Source: Paludibacter sp.
GTDB taxonomy: Bacteria; Bacteroidota; Bacteroidia; Bacteroidales; Paludibacteraceae
NCBI GenBank assembly: GCA_024710005.1
Contig: JANJVQ010000029.1
Coordinates: 124,001-188,000 of the forward strand
Length of the DNA stretch: 64,000 nucleotides
Direction of reading: 5' to 3'
Shown: piece after piece, positions 7,629 through 16,670 of the stretch
Layout of the letters: every line of letters starts with the position of its first letter
How positions within the stretch are numbered: the stretch's first letter is position 1
Notes under the pieces: generated by a model
Seen by the model: only the letters and a program-made list of their open reading frames with translations
What the model was told of the DNA's origin: nothing
Databases searched by the model: none
Program-made: the position numbers and the translations under genes

Positions 7629-10298
7629 TTACACGTGCATCGGATTCAATTTATCCGGATTAATACCCAACTCTTTCATCGCCTTTTTCAAATCGGCTAA
7701 TTTATATTTACCGTCTTTATACAAAGCATACAGGGTTGTAAACGCCACGTGTTTAGCATCCACTTCGAAGAAATCGCGCAATTCATTTCTACCTTCGCTG
7801 CGACCGAAACCATCGGTTCCCAGTGCATGCAAACGTTTCGGTAACCATTTAGAGATTGAATCCGGCAATGTTTTCACATAATCCGAAGCAGCCACGATCA
7901 CACCATCATTATCAATCAAAGTTGATACATAAGGTACTTTTTCTTTATCAGGATGCAAAAGGTTGTGTCTTTCCACATCCATCGCTTCCCTGCGTAGTTC
8001 TTTGTAGCTGGTCACGCTGTACACGTTCGAAGAAACACCGTATTTATCTTCGAGAATCTCAGCAGCTTTCAGCACTTCATTCATGATGGAGCCACTTCCC
8101 AGCAGATTCGCTGTCAGACCCGACTTATTTTCTTTTGCCTGCTGATACAGGTACATTCCTTTCAGAATACCTGCTTTCACGTCACCCGGCATCGGAGGCA
8201 TCGGATAGTTTTCATTCATGATGGTGATATAGTAGAAAACATTCTCCTGTTCTTCGTACATCCTGCGGATACCATCGCGGATAATCACCGCCAGTTCGTA
8301 GGCAAATGCAGGGTCGTAAGTCACTAAGTTAGGCACCGGATAAGCCAGTAAATGACTGTTACCATCCTGATGTTGCAGTCCTTCACCCGCCAGTGTAGTA
8401 CGCCCGGCAGTTCCTCCCACCAGGAAACCTTTGGCACACATATCGGCAGCAGCCCACACCAGGTCACCCACACGTTGCAACCCAAACATCGAATAATAGA
8501 CAAAGAAAGGCATCATGTTCAGTCCGTGCGTAGCATAAGCCGTACCCGCACTGATGAATGATGACATGGCTCCCGCTTCGGTAATACCTTCTTCGAGAAT
8601 CTGACCATCCTTCGCTTCTTTATAATATAAAAGTAATTCTTTATCGACCGGTTCGTATAACTGACCCACGTGTGAGTAAATTCCAAGTTGACGGAACATC
8701 GCTTCCATACCGAAAGTACGGGCTTCGTCGGGGACAATCGGCACAATCAGTTTTCCAATCTCTTTATCTTTCAATAATTTTGATAAGATACGTACAAAAG
8801 CCATGGTTGTAGAAAGTTCACGGCCATCAGAACCAGCATAGAATTCCGCAAAAACATCTTCAGGCGGTGTTTTAATCGGGCGGAGATCTACGCGTCTCTC
8901 CGGCACATAACCACCTAAATCTTCGCGGCGTTTACGCAGGTATTGCATTTCCGGAGAATCTTCCGGTAGTTTATAGAACGGCGCTTTGGAAACCTCATCA
9001 TCGGAGATTGGAATTCCAAAACGGGTACGGAAATCTTTCAGTTCATCTTCATTCAGCTTTTTCTGCTGGTGGGTAATATTTTTTCCTTCACCGCTTTCGC
9101 CGAGGCCGTAACCTTTGATTGTATTGGCAAGGATTACGGTTGGCTGACCTTTATGATTAACTGCTGCATTGTAGGCCGCGAATACTTTTTCAGGGTCATG
9201 TCCACCACGTTTCATTTTGCGGATTTGTTCGTCGGTCAGGTGACTTACCATTTCTTCCAGTTCAGGATCAACACCAAAGAACTCTTTACGCACATAATCA
9301 CCCGAAGCAATAGAGAATTTCTGCGACTGACCATCGACTACCTCGCCCATGCGTTTCACTAATTTTCCTTTATTGTCTCTCTCTATTAAATCATCCCATT
9401 CGCCACCCCAGAGCACCTTGATTACATTCCAACCGGCGCCTCTGAAAACAGCTTCCAGTTCCTGCACGATTTTTCCGTTACCACGCACCGGTCCGTCAAG
9501 ACGTTGCAGGTTACAGTTCACCACGAAAATCAGGTTATCTAATTTCTCGCGGGCAGCCAGGGTAATAGCGCCCAGCGTTTCCGGCTCGTCGGTTTCCCCA
9601 TCTCCGAGGAAAGCCCATACTTTCTGTTTGGCGGTAGTCTTAATTCCCCTGTCTTCCAAGTAGCGATTGAAACGTGCCTGATAAATGGCCATAATAGGAC
9701 CAAGCCCCATAGAAACCGTGGAGAACTCCCAGAAATTCGGCATCAACCAGGGATGCGGATAAGAAGACAAACCACCTTTGGGATTTAATTCCCGGCGATA
9801 GTTCTGCAATTGTTCTGCAGTCAGACGGCCCTCGAGGAAAGCACGGGCATAAATACCCGGCGCCGCATGCCCCTGAAAATAAATTAAATCGCCCTCATGG
9901 CCATCTCCTTTTCCTTTAAAGAAATGATTAAAAGCCACTTCGAGTAAAGTCGCCACCGAAGCATAAGTCGAAATGTGACCACCAATACCACTTTCATTTT
10001 TGTTTGCTTTCACTACCATAGCCATGGCATTCCAGCGAATCACGCTCTTGATGAGCCGTTCAATTTCACGATTACCGGGATAAGGAGGCTGCTTGCTTCT
10101 CGCGATGGTGTTTATGTAAGGCGTATTTGCGGTGAATGGCAGTTCTACTCCCGCCTTGTGCGCGCGTACCTGTAACTGACGCAACAACTCCACGACACGC
10201 TCCGGTCCCCATTGCTGCAAAACATAATCGAGCGAGTAAAACCACTCCTCATTCTCTAATTCTTCAATCTCTTTTGGGATTAATTTATTTGGACTCAT
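7629..10298 (-). CDS. aceE: pyruvate dehydrogenase E1 component, homodimeric AceE type
   Basis: An 889-residue thiamine-diphosphate enzyme that decarboxylates pyruvate and acetylates the lipoyl arm of E2. Length and sequence match the single-chain AceE family, not the two-chain E1 alpha/beta type. Visible landmarks include GGHISTYAS, the GDGETDEPE segment of the ThDP/Mg site ending in VVNCNLQRLDGPVRGNGK, and the C-terminal transketolase-like half (TAGRTTLAGEGLQHQDGNSH). I place the start at 10298 (MSPNKLIPKEIEELENEEWF), where homology begins; a longer in-frame ATG 96 bases upstream runs through the promoter region and its translation does not look family-like. First gene of the PDH operon. 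Confidence 0.96.
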   Translation of the reverse strand: MSPNKLIPKEIEELENEEWFYSLDYVLQQWGPERVVELLRQLQVRAHKAGVELPFTANTPYINTIARSKQPPYPGNREIERLIKSVIRWNAMAMVVKANKNESGIGGHISTYASVATLLEVAFNHFFKGKGDGHEGDLIYFQGHAAPGIYARAFLEGRLTAEQLQNYRRELNPKGGLSSYPHPWLMPNFWEFSTVSMGLGPIMAIYQARFNRYLEDRGIKTTAKQKVWAFLGDGETDEPETLGAITLAAREKLDNLIFVVNCNLQRLDGPVRGNGKIVQELEAVFRGAGWNVIKVLWGGEWDDLIERDNKGKLVKRMGEVVDGQSQKFSIASGDYVRKEFFGVDPELEEMVSHLTDEQIRKMKRGGHDPEKVFAAYNAAVNHKGQPTVILANTIKGYGLGESGEGKNITHQQKKLNEDELKDFRTRFGIPISDDEVSKAPFYKLPEDSPEMQYLRKRREDLGGYVPERRVDLRPIKTPPEDVFAEFYAGSDGRELSTTMAFVRILSKLLKDKEIGKLIVPIVPDEARTFGMEAMFRQLGIYSHVGQLYEPVDKELLLYYKEAKDGQILEEGITEAGAMSSFISAGTAYATHGLNMMPFFVYYSMFGLQRVGDLVWAAADMCAKGFLVGGTAGRTTLAGEGLQHQDGNSHLLAYPVPNLVTYDPAFAYELAVIIRDGIRRMYEEQENVFYYITIMNENYPMPPMPGDVKAGILKGMYLYQQAKENKSGLTANLLGSGSIMNEVLKAAEILEDKYGVSSNVYSVTSYKELRREAMDVERHNLLHPDKEKVPYVSTLIDNDGVIVAASDYVKTLPDSISKWLPKRLHALGTDGFGRSEGRNELRDFFEVDAKHVAFTTLYALYKDGKYKLADLKKAMKELGINPDKLNPMHV

Positions 10299-10315
10299 TT
10301 TAAAATAACTTTGAT

Positions 10316-10380
10316 GTTTGTAATATCTAACAAACAAAAAGCTATTTGGTTCAATAAATTGCAATGTGGAGATTGCAATT
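10316..10380. promoter_or_regulatory. two dyads upstream of aceE, candidate operators
   Basis: The 341-base gap between aceE and the divergent TIGR02757 gene is AT-rich and holds two clean inverted repeats: GTTTGT-N8-ACAAAC at 10316-10335 and AATTGCAAT-N6-ATTGCAATT at 10357-10380. Both lie 18-82 bases upstream of the aceE start codon, where a pyruvate-responsive repressor or activator would act. The binding protein is unknown. I found no clean TTG-N20-TAnnTTTG promoter for aceE. The rest of the gap (10381-10639) shows nothing I can name. Confidence 0.45.
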
Positions 10381-10639
10381 GTCAAACAAGCCACCCATTA
10401 ACAACTATCTATCAACATATTACAATTTATATTTTCAAACAACAATTTATCTAAAACCATATAAATCACATAAGAAAATTGAAGAATGCGGATTAATCAG
10501 TACAGATTTTACAAAGGAATAAAGGTTTCATAGCTTTTTATTTTAAAATAATTCAACTACTTAAACCGTAAAGTGGCAAAACAATTTATAACCAGATTCG
10601 TTATAGCTTTCAATTAATCAATTTATAGATTTAATTAGC

Positions 10640-11416
10640 ATGTCGCCCGAACAAACCGTTCTTTTCGAGCTTCTCGAAGATCGTTATCGGCGTTACAATG
10701 TTCCCGCATACATCGATGAGGATCCGATACAAATTCCGCATCTCTTTTCTCAAAAGGAGGATGTTGAGATTGCAGCATTTCTGTCGGCTTCCATCGCGTG
10801 GGGACAGCGTAAAACCATCATACGCAATGCCAGGGAACTGATAAAACGCATGGATGACAAACCTTATGATTTTGTGCTTCATGCTGAATCGTCTGATTTA
10901 GAGGTTTTGCAGGATTTCGTGCACCGGACATTCAACGGAGCCGACTGCCTGTTTTTTGTTCAGTCGCTGCAAAATATCTATCTGAATCACGGAGGACTGG
11001 AACAGGTTTTCACTGCCGGATACAGAAACGGGGAAAGCATATTTTCGGCACTAAAACACTTTCGGAGCGTTTTTCTGGAAGCGGCACACGAGAAACGCAG
11101 CGAGAAACATCTTTCTTCGGTTGCCGATAATTCAGCAGCCAAACGACTGAATATGTTCCTGCGCTGGATGGTGCGCCATGATCAACAAGGTATTGATTTC
11201 GGTTTGTGGCAGGACATACCGGCTTCTTCATTGATGATCCCGCTGGATGTGCATGTAGGCAATGTCGGGCGGTCGCTCGGACTGTTGCAACGCAAGCAGG
11301 ACGATTGGAAAGCAGTGGAAGAAATCACTTCCAATCTGAGACAGTTTGATGCGAATGACCCGGCAAAATACGATTATGCCCTTTTCGGGATGGGGTTGAA
11401 TAAGGAGCTGAAATAA
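10640..11416 (+). CDS. TIGR02757 family protein (DUF2400)
   Basis: A 258-residue cytoplasmic protein of the TIGR02757/DUF2400 family, which is widespread in Bacteroidota and has no established function known to me. Recognisable segments are AAFLSASIAWGQRKTIIRNA near residue 47, the RLNMFLRWMVR block near 170 and the LMIPLDVHVGNVGRSLGLL block near 200. The last two give a helical, DNA-glycosylase-like (HhH superfamily) flavour; that is inference. It is divergent from aceE. No terminator acts on its own strand immediately downstream; the hairpin at 11446-11473 has its T-run on the other strand. Confidence 0.85.
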   Translation: MSPEQTVLFELLEDRYRRYNVPAYIDEDPIQIPHLFSQKEDVEIAAFLSASIAWGQRKTIIRNARELIKRMDDKPYDFVLHAESSDLEVLQDFVHRTFNGADCLFFVQSLQNIYLNHGGLEQVFTAGYRNGESIFSALKHFRSVFLEAAHEKRSEKHLSSVADNSAAKRLNMFLRWMVRHDQQGIDFGLWQDIPASSLMIPLDVHVGNVGRSLGLLQRKQDDWKAVEEITSNLRQFDANDPAKYDYALFGMGLNKELK

Positions 11417-11437
11417 TTATCTACTACTGATTCGCAT

Positions 11438-11473
11438 AAAAAAACGAGAGGGTGCCTTTGCAGGTACCCTCTC
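11438..11473 (-). terminator. rho-independent terminator on the minus strand
   Basis: An 11-bp stem (11446-11456 with 11463-11473, one G-U pair, 6-base loop) is followed on the minus strand by C and seven T (A-run 11438-11444 on the plus strand). It ends transcription coming from the right, where no protein gene is found for over 1.1 kb. Confidence 0.8.
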
Positions 11474-11699
11474 TGGCATAAATGCCTATGTTGTTTGCTT
11501 TGATTACTGTGTTGTAACATCTGGTTGAGTTCCACGTTTCGTACCGGTCTTTAAGCTGATTGTTAAATCTGCCTGACAGCGATTTTCAAAAGCATTCGGG
11601 TTGAATACCTCCGGCTTTTCAGTCGGTCTTCTTCTTCCCGGGTCATCAGTAAACTATCTTGCGACTGATTATTGACTTCCTTTTTCAGGTTTCTGCTAA

Positions 11700-11993
11700 C
11701 TGTCATCCAAGCGATTTCTCCTTTTTCTTTGCAGATTAATTTGAAAACTGTTGCCTGCTGATTGCTTGCTTACTTCCTGATTAGGTTGGTTGAAGACTGT
11801 CAATCAAGCGACTTTTCCTTACACTTTGCAGCATAATTCGAAATCTGGTGCCTGACGACTACTTTGCTCCTTCCTTTTTGCAGTTTGACATCTTGCTGAC
11901 TGCGCTGCTTGTTTCCTTACGGTTCAACTCCCTGTCCTTGTTAGGGGTCAGTCGGATGTTTACCCTTATCAGGCATGGCAACTAAACCTGCAT
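11700..11993. repeat. degenerate tandem repeat, 98-nt period, inside the candidate RNA
   Basis: Units begin at 11700, 11798 and 11896, exactly 98 bases apart. Shared landmarks are CTGTCA-TCAAGCGA, then TTTGCAG, then TGCCTG, then CTTCCT. Units one and two are clearly alike; the third is weaker after its first 30 bases. The half-unit around 11665-11690 suggests an older copy to the left. Period and order of landmarks are preserved although sequence has drifted. Confidence 0.55.
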
Positions 11994-12589
11994 GATCCAT
12001 TTTCAACTCCGGTCGGTCGTTTAGCCTGATCTGCTTCCTGTTATGGAAGTGATACCGGCAAATCAGGTAAATCTTTCCGCTGCAATTGCTTGCTTTGGTG
12101 TAGCCCCGCGGTGTTACCCTTGTGACTGAATTTTCCTGAATACCAAACGCCGTGACTTTTAATTTTTTTGTGCTGCATCGTCCGGAACTATTGCCCTGAA
12201 CATGGAAACTTGTTAGTTTCCGGTTCGCAATGGGAAATGATGAAATTGACGAATCGCTTTCTATCGTATTCCATTCCCGACTACCCGGCTTTCCTGTCTG
12301 CTATAGGCAGGCAGCGTTTTTTCAAACGCCCAATTGATTGTGAGTCTGACACAAGAAAGAAGTATGTTCCGGCAAAAAGTCTCAACCATGTTTTGCTATT
12401 CATTCCTCCGCTCGCTTGCGCTTACGGTTTTGAAGATGAGCAGTAAATCACAGGCCTTCGGCTTCCTGCACAATCCATGCATTCAATATTGCATCCGGGT
12501 TCAGTTTTAACATTTGACCTTTTAGATGTTTCAGTAATTCAAAGAACGTTCAACATATTTATTTATGTCTTGAGCCGAAACTCATGATG

Positions 12590-12621
12590 CAAATATATAC
12601 AGCATATCCATACGCTCCAAA
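12590..12621 (-). promoter_or_regulatory. consensus Bacteroidota promoter for the candidate large RNA
   Basis: On the minus strand TTTG (12618-12621), a 20-base spacer and TATATTTG (12590-12597) match the TTTG-N19-21-TAnnTTTG consensus exactly. It points left into the gene-free stretch. Confidence 0.8.
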
Positions 12622-12636
12622 CTTTTTTAGCTGTAT

Positions 12637-12716
12637 ATATCAACAACTTTTAAACACAAGTTATCAACAGGCTAATGTGTTGAAAATCAAATATGCGTTT
12701 TTGAAATTGTTGATAA
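12637..12716. other. DnaA-box-like 9-mers in an AT-rich stretch
   Basis: TTATCAACA occurs at 12661-12669 and inverted at 12708-12716. A one-mismatch copy (ATATCAACA) lies near 12637. They differ from the classical TTATCCACA box by one base. AT-rich sequence surrounds them. This could be a DnaA-binding cluster or origin-like site, or chance in AT-rich DNA. Confidence 0.3.
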
Positions 12717-12823
12717 CTACAAATTGAAATATTAAATTTAGCGTTGTGAATGACTGTATATTATCTATGCGAACCCTGTTCACTCACCCATGATAACAAC
12801 ATGAGCTTCCCTGTTCGAACATT

Positions 12824-12887
12824 GAACGATGGGCATCGTTCAGGGTCAACGATGTACATCGTCAAGGTTGAACGATGTACATCGTTC
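12824..12887. repeat. three palindromes at exact 23-bp spacing
   Basis: Palindromes centred at 12832.5, 12855.5 and 12878.5 are built on ACGATGTACATCGT (the first has GGGC at its centre instead of GTAC). The outer two extend to 18 bp (GAACGATG...CATCGTTC). They lie just beyond the 3' end of the HU/DUF4469 gene. The half-site CGATGTA is shared with the array at 43220-43366. Confidence 0.8.
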
Positions 12888-12945
12888 GATATGCACACAG
12901 AGAAGTGTAAGCAACTGATTACGGGAACATCGAACGACTCGTATT

Positions 12946-13680
12946 TCAGGATACAATCGGGTTGACTAATGGCATAGCTGTCCGTGGCCCGGTAACGAGG
13001 GTACTGCTATTGGAATACTGGGTCGTAAGTTTAAGCAGGTATTCTCCGGGGAGGAGATCAGCCGGGGCTAAAAAAATAACTTTCTGCGGATAGTTAGCCG
13101 GAAGCGTGTTCGTTGCAACTCTCCAGGCAGTACCGGTTTCTATATGTACCAGTTCGATGCCATTCGATTCGTGATTGCCGGCAATTTTCATACGTTTCCC
13201 TTCCAACGTCACCGCACCGCCCGGGGTGATACACCCGTTGATTCTACCTGTGATTTGATCGTGGAAAGTATTGATACACGGTCCGACTTGTGCGCCGCCT
13301 CTGATGACAACAGGGACATCCTCCAGTCTCCGGCTGAAAGAAGCCAAGGGCGTTACCTGCAACTCAATTTTATGAACTTCAGGATCCCATTTTCTTTCAT
13401 CTTTATTGAAGGTGCCATACATGCCCAGTTTGAATATCGCCGGCCCCATCGTCACAGAAGCCCCGTTGAGCAATTGCTCTTCGGCCATTTCCCGGTACAG
13501 TTCCAGCGCGGCTTTGATGGTTGACGGATGCAGTTCGCAGCCCCGTTCAGCAATTCGCCGGATGATGTCGTCCTCACTAAGTGTTTGGGTGGTGACTACC
13601 CGACCGAATTGTTTCTTTGATTTTGGGGAAACTTTCAGGTCGTATAACTCGATGACGAGGGAGGAAGAGGGGGTTTTCAT
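12946..13680 (-). CDS. HU-like DNA-binding protein with C-terminal DUF4469 domain
   Basis: A 244-residue protein of a Bacteroidota family. Residues about 1-120 form an HU/IHF-like DNA-binding module in which the helical part reads DDIIRRIAERGCELHPSTIKAALELYREMAEEQLLNG and the arm carries VTMGPAIFKLGMYGTFN. Residues about 135-240 form a DUF4469-type Ig-like domain (GRINGCITPGGAVTLEGKRMKIAG). Proteins of this type are thought to be nucleoid-associated, but no target is established to my knowledge. Three CGATGTACATCG palindromes lie within 60-125 bases of its stop codon, making them a reasonable candidate binding site; that link is inference. No neighbour suggests a pathway. Confidence 0.8.
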   Translation of the reverse strand: MKTPSSSLVIELYDLKVSPKSKKQFGRVVTTQTLSEDDIIRRIAERGCELHPSTIKAALELYREMAEEQLLNGASVTMGPAIFKLGMYGTFNKDERKWDPEVHKIELQVTPLASFSRRLEDVPVVIRGGAQVGPCINTFHDQITGRINGCITPGGAVTLEGKRMKIAGNHESNGIELVHIETGTAWRVATNTLPANYPQKVIFLAPADLLPGEYLLKLTTQYSNSSTLVTGPRTAMPLVNPIVS

Positions 13681-13759
13681 AAGAAATGGATTGGTTTGAA
13701 TTTGGATACAAAAATAGAATTAATTTCACAACCAGATTCATCATTTCAGTAAAAAAAAT

Positions 13760-13767
13760 TAAATTTG
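13760..13767 (+). promoter_or_regulatory. -7 box before the 74-residue small protein
   Basis: TAAATTTG matches TAnnTTTG and would start transcription about 18 bases before the ATG at 13792. The upstream TTG element is not evident. Confidence 0.4.
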
Positions 13768-13791
13768 CAATTCATATCAAAAACAAATACC

Positions 13792-14016
13792 ATGACCATT
13801 ACCGTGAAAATAAACATCGAAACTCCTACCGGAAAAAGGCTGGAAAAGGAACTACGCCGACACTCTGATAATGTTGAATTTGTAGAATCCCCTTTACCTA
13901 TAGATAGAAATGGAAATGAAATTACAACTATCTCTTTTGGCGAATCAGCAAAGCTGGCATTTAAAAGACTTGGTGAGAAATATAATTGCAGGTTTGAGAA
14001 TAAATATACCCAATGA
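13792..14016 (+). CDS. small conserved-looking hypothetical protein
   Basis: A 74-residue protein starting MTITVKINIETPTGKRLEKE. It has alternating beta-strand pattern early (TITVKINIET), a basic helix (GKRLEKELRRH), a strand with NEITTISFGES and a final helix (AKLAFKRLGEKYNCRF). No membrane segment or signal peptide. I chose the ATG at 13792 because it follows a -7 promoter box and the protein-like sequence begins there; an ATG 27 bases upstream is possible. I do not recognise the family. Its size and charge would suit a small regulator or antitoxin-like protein, but nothing in the context shows that. Confidence 0.6.
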   Translation: MTITVKINIETPTGKRLEKELRRHSDNVEFVESPLPIDRNGNEITTISFGESAKLAFKRLGEKYNCRFENKYTQ

Positions 14017-14242
14017 TCAATTGCATTGATAGCATATTAATAAAAGTTGCTCGGTGGAAACTACATCGGTTTTGTAAAACTTGCCATCTGCCGATTGCAT
14101 TTTCAGTTGACTACAATTTGTAACCAACTCACTTTTTTTTATAAAGTCTATTTATCAGCACCTACCAAGAGCCCGACAAAGCTACGAATTTGTTCTCAAA
14201 AAAGCAAGAAACACCTTTCCCTTCACTCCTTTGATTTTCAAC

Positions 14243-14280
14243 AAAAAAACAAGAGCATCAGCATAAGCCGACGCTCTTGT
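14243..14280 (-). terminator. rho-independent terminator after rplQ
   Basis: A 14-bp stem, almost perfect (14249-14262 with 14267-14280, loop of four), followed on the minus strand by a run of seven T (14243-14249). It lies 28 bases after the rplQ stop and ends the ribosomal cluster. Confidence 0.88.
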
Positions 14281-14307
14281 CAAATAATCTAAATTATAGC
14301 AAATATA

Positions 14308-14907
14308 CTATTCTGCTTTTTCTTCTTCAGCCGGAGTTTCCTCTGCTACAGGAGCCTCTGCAACTACAGGAGCTTCCTCTGCAACTGCTTCTTCCACAAT
14401 CGGTGCTTCTTCTTTTACTTCCTCTTTTGCGGCAGCTGCTTTTTTAGCAGGAGCAGCAGCTTCGGGAGCAACATCAGCAGCTTTCTTGGCAGCTGAAGAA
14501 CGACGGGTACGGGCAGCTTTCTTGGTTGCTTTTTCCTTCAGCATGTTTTCGTTGTAGTCAACAAGCTCGATGATACACATCTCAGCATTGTCACCCAAAC
14601 GAAGACCTGTCTTCAGGATGCGGGTATAACCACCCGGACGGTCAGCAATCTTTTGAGAGATGTTCTGGAAAAGCTCGGTAACAGCTTCTTTGTTCTGCAG
14701 ATAGCTGAAAACCGTACGGCGTGAATTGGTTGTATCCTCTTTTGATTTTGTCAACAGCGGTTCTACATATACACGCAGGGCTTTGGCTTTCGCCAGTGTG
14801 GTTGTAATTCTCTTATGTTGAATAAGTGAAATAGCCATGTTAGCCAGCATGGATTTCCGGTGAGCCGTTTTACGGCCTAAATGATTGAATTTCTTATTAT
14901 GTCTCAT
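14308..14907 (-). CDS. rplQ: 50S ribosomal protein L17, with long acidic tail
   Basis: A 199-residue L17. The conserved core is residues 1-120 ([21 protein letters not shown] start, [41 protein letters not shown]). The last 75 or so residues are an added Ala/Glu/Pro/Lys low-complexity tail, common in Bacteroidota L17 and absent in Escherichia coli. Last gene of the cluster, five bases after rpoA, with a strong terminator just downstream. Confidence 0.97.
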   Translation of the reverse strand: MRHNKKFNHLGRKTAHRKSMLANMAISLIQHKRITTTLAKAKALRVYVEPLLTKSKEDTTNSRRTVFSYLQNKEAVTELFQNISQKIADRPGGYTRILKTGLRLGDNAEMCIIELVDYNENMLKEKATKKAARTRRSSAAKKAADVAPEAAAPAKKAAAAKEEVKEEAPIVEEAVAEEAPVVAEAPVAEETPAEEEKAE

Positions 14908-14912
14908 TTCCT

Positions 14913-15905
14913 TTAGTCTTTATCAATTTTATACTTGGAGATATCCATTCCGAAGGATAAATTCAAGCTTTCCAGTTTTTCGTCCAACTCTGTAAGCGAT
15001 TTTTTACCGAAGTTACGGAATTTCAATAAATCATGGCGATGATAACTTGCCAGCTGTCCCAATGTTTCTACATCAGCAGCTTTCAGGCAATTCAAAGCAC
15101 GAACAGACAACTCGAGGTCGGTCAGCTTGGTTTTGAGTAACTGGCGCATGTGCAGGAATTCCTCATCGAAATCATCATTGGTTTCAGTTTCCACAACTTC
15201 CAGCGATATCTTCTCATCAGAGAAGAGCATGAAGTGATGAATCAGGATTTTAGCTGCTTCCTTCAGGGCATCTTTCGGGTGGATAGAGCCGTCAGTATCG
15301 ATTTCAATTACCAGTTTTTCATAATCTGTTACCTGCTCAACACGGAAGTTTTCAATCGTGTATTTTACATTTTTGATAGGAGTAAAGATAGCATCGATAG
15401 GTATCACACCTAATTCTCCGTTTGCACCTTTATTTTCTTCAGCCGGAAGATAACCCCTGCCTTTATTCACAGTGATGTCAATCTGGAAACTGGCTGTTTC
15501 ATCCATGTCACAGATTACCAGGTTAGGATTCAACACTTCGAAACCGGTGAAGTATTTTCCGATGTCGCCTGCTTTGAGCACAGTACTTCCCGAAACATTG
15601 ACGGTTACCTTTTCATTATCAATATCTTCAACAACCTGTTTGAAACGAACTTGTTTAAGATTCAGGATGATATTGGTAACATCATCGATTACACCGGGAA
15701 TGGTTGAATACTCATGATCTATACCTTCAATTTTGATTGCTGTAATTGCGAAGCCTTCCAATGAAGATAAAAGAATGCGGCGCAATGCATTACCAATGGT
15801 AATACCGTAACCTGGTTCGAGCGGACGAAATTCAAATTTTCCATGAAAATTGTCAGCTTCCAACATGATTACCTTATCGGGTTTTTGAAATGCTAATATA
15901 GCCAT
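14913..15905 (-). CDS. rpoA: RNA polymerase alpha subunit
   Basis: A 330-residue alpha subunit. The N-terminal assembly domain has [32 protein letters not shown]; the C-terminal domain (about 245-330) has the helix-hairpin-helix region [20 protein letters not shown] and [16 protein letters not shown], which contacts DNA and activators. Lies between rpsD and rplQ as in the alpha operon. Normal length. Confidence 0.98.
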   Translation of the reverse strand: MAILAFQKPDKVIMLEADNFHGKFEFRPLEPGYGITIGNALRRILLSSLEGFAITAIKIEGIDHEYSTIPGVIDDVTNIILNLKQVRFKQVVEDIDNEKVTVNVSGSTVLKAGDIGKYFTGFEVLNPNLVICDMDETASFQIDITVNKGRGYLPAEENKGANGELGVIPIDAIFTPIKNVKYTIENFRVEQVTDYEKLVIEIDTDGSIHPKDALKEAAKILIHHFMLFSDEKISLEVVETETNDDFDEEFLHMRQLLKTKLTDLELSVRALNCLKAADVETLGQLASYHRHDLLKFRNFGKKSLTELDEKLESLNLSFGMDISKYKIDKD

Positions 15906-15916
15906 GATTTCACTTA

Positions 15917-16522
15917 TTATTTAGAGTACAACTCAACGATTAATTGTTCTTTGATATTTTCAGGAATATCTTCACGTTCGGGAACGTGGATGTATGTTCC
16001 TGCCAGTGCAGACTCATTCCATTCAATCCATGGATATTTGGAATGATTAAAACCATTCAGCGATTCGGCGATAACCTGCATCGATTTGTCTTTTTCGCGT
16101 ACAGCCACCACCTGACCAGGACGAACCTGATAAGAAGGAATGTTTACCACTTTACCATCAACAGTGATGTGTTTGTGGCTCACCAACTGACGTGCACCGG
16201 CACGGGTCGGAGCGAATCCAAGACGATATACAATATTATCCAGACGTGATTCGAGGAACTGCAACAGGATAACCCCGGTTACACCCGGTTTACTCTGGGC
16301 TTTTTCGTACATATTACGGAATTGTTTTTCCAATACACCATAGGTATATTTGGCTTTTTGTTTCTCCCGCAACTGAATACCGTACTCAGAAGTTTTTTTA
16401 CGACGGTTATTACCGTGCTGTCCGGGAGGATAATTCTTTTTCGACAATACTTTGTCCGGTCCGAATATTGCTTCACCGAATTTACGGGCAATTTTTGATT
16501 TTGGTCCTATATATCTTGCCAT
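15917..16522 (-). CDS. rpsD: 30S ribosomal protein S4
   Basis: A 201-residue S4, a primary 16S rRNA binder and assembly initiator. Starts [17 protein letters not shown]; the S4 RNA-binding domain is visible as [29 protein letters not shown] (about 92-120). The N-terminal zinc-type Cys cluster found in some S4 proteins is absent. A 148-base spacer without recognised features separates it from rpsK. Confidence 0.98.
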   Translation of the reverse strand: MARYIGPKSKIARKFGEAIFGPDKVLSKKNYPPGQHGNNRRKKTSEYGIQLREKQKAKYTYGVLEKQFRNMYEKAQSKPGVTGVILLQFLESRLDNIVYRLGFAPTRAGARQLVSHKHITVDGKVVNIPSYQVRPGQVVAVREKDKSMQVIAESLNGFNHSKYPWIEWNESALAGTYIHVPEREDIPENIKEQLIVELYSK

Positions 16523-16670
16523 CTTATTTAAAAATTATTTTTTACTTTGTTTTTATTCGTCCACCGGAGAAGAACCAGTTAAAATCGTTACAGCCGCGGT
16601 TGTAGAGAGGTTTAATAACACAACCCAAAACATTCTTGACCGATATGCGCCGTGGACTAACCTTTATTTT

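Larger units (their letters stand above)
11438..12586 (-). ncRNA. candidate large non-coding RNA, about 1.15 kb
   Basis: Bounded by a consensus minus-strand promoter (12590-12621) and a minus-strand terminator (11438-11473), with no open frame of useful length on the minus strand between them. The expected start is near 12583-12586. The stretch contains small hairpins, for example GGAAAC-TTGTTA-GTTTCC (around 12205) and GCGTTT-TTTC-AAACGC (around 12320), and a degenerate 98-nt repeat. I do not see the signature segments of RNase P RNA, tmRNA or 6S RNA. The only plus-strand frames in it (12168-12446 is the longest) look random: Cys-rich, with no domain and no upstream signal. Function unknown; a long untranslated leader is not possible because transcription ends at 11438. 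Confidence 0.6.

Noticed and set aside
7629-10394. Longer aceE starting at 10394
   Set aside because: The extra 32 residues show no similarity to AceE and run across the upstream dyads; the ATG at 10298 gives the expected N-terminus.
11446-11473. Terminator for the TIGR02757 gene
   Set aside because: The T-run is only on the minus-strand side; the plus strand after the stem has no T-run.
12168-12446. 92-residue plus-strand open frame in the gene-free region
   Set aside because: No domain, odd composition rich in Cys and Arg/Lys clusters, no promoter or ribosome site, and it lies antisense to the candidate RNA.
11438-12586. RNase P RNA, tmRNA or 6S RNA
   Set aside because: None of the conserved segments of these RNAs is visible and the span is far longer than any of them.
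12750-12965. 71-residue plus-strand open frame across the palindromes
   Set aside because: Its sequence is created by the repeats and it runs into the HU/DUF4469 gene on the other strand.
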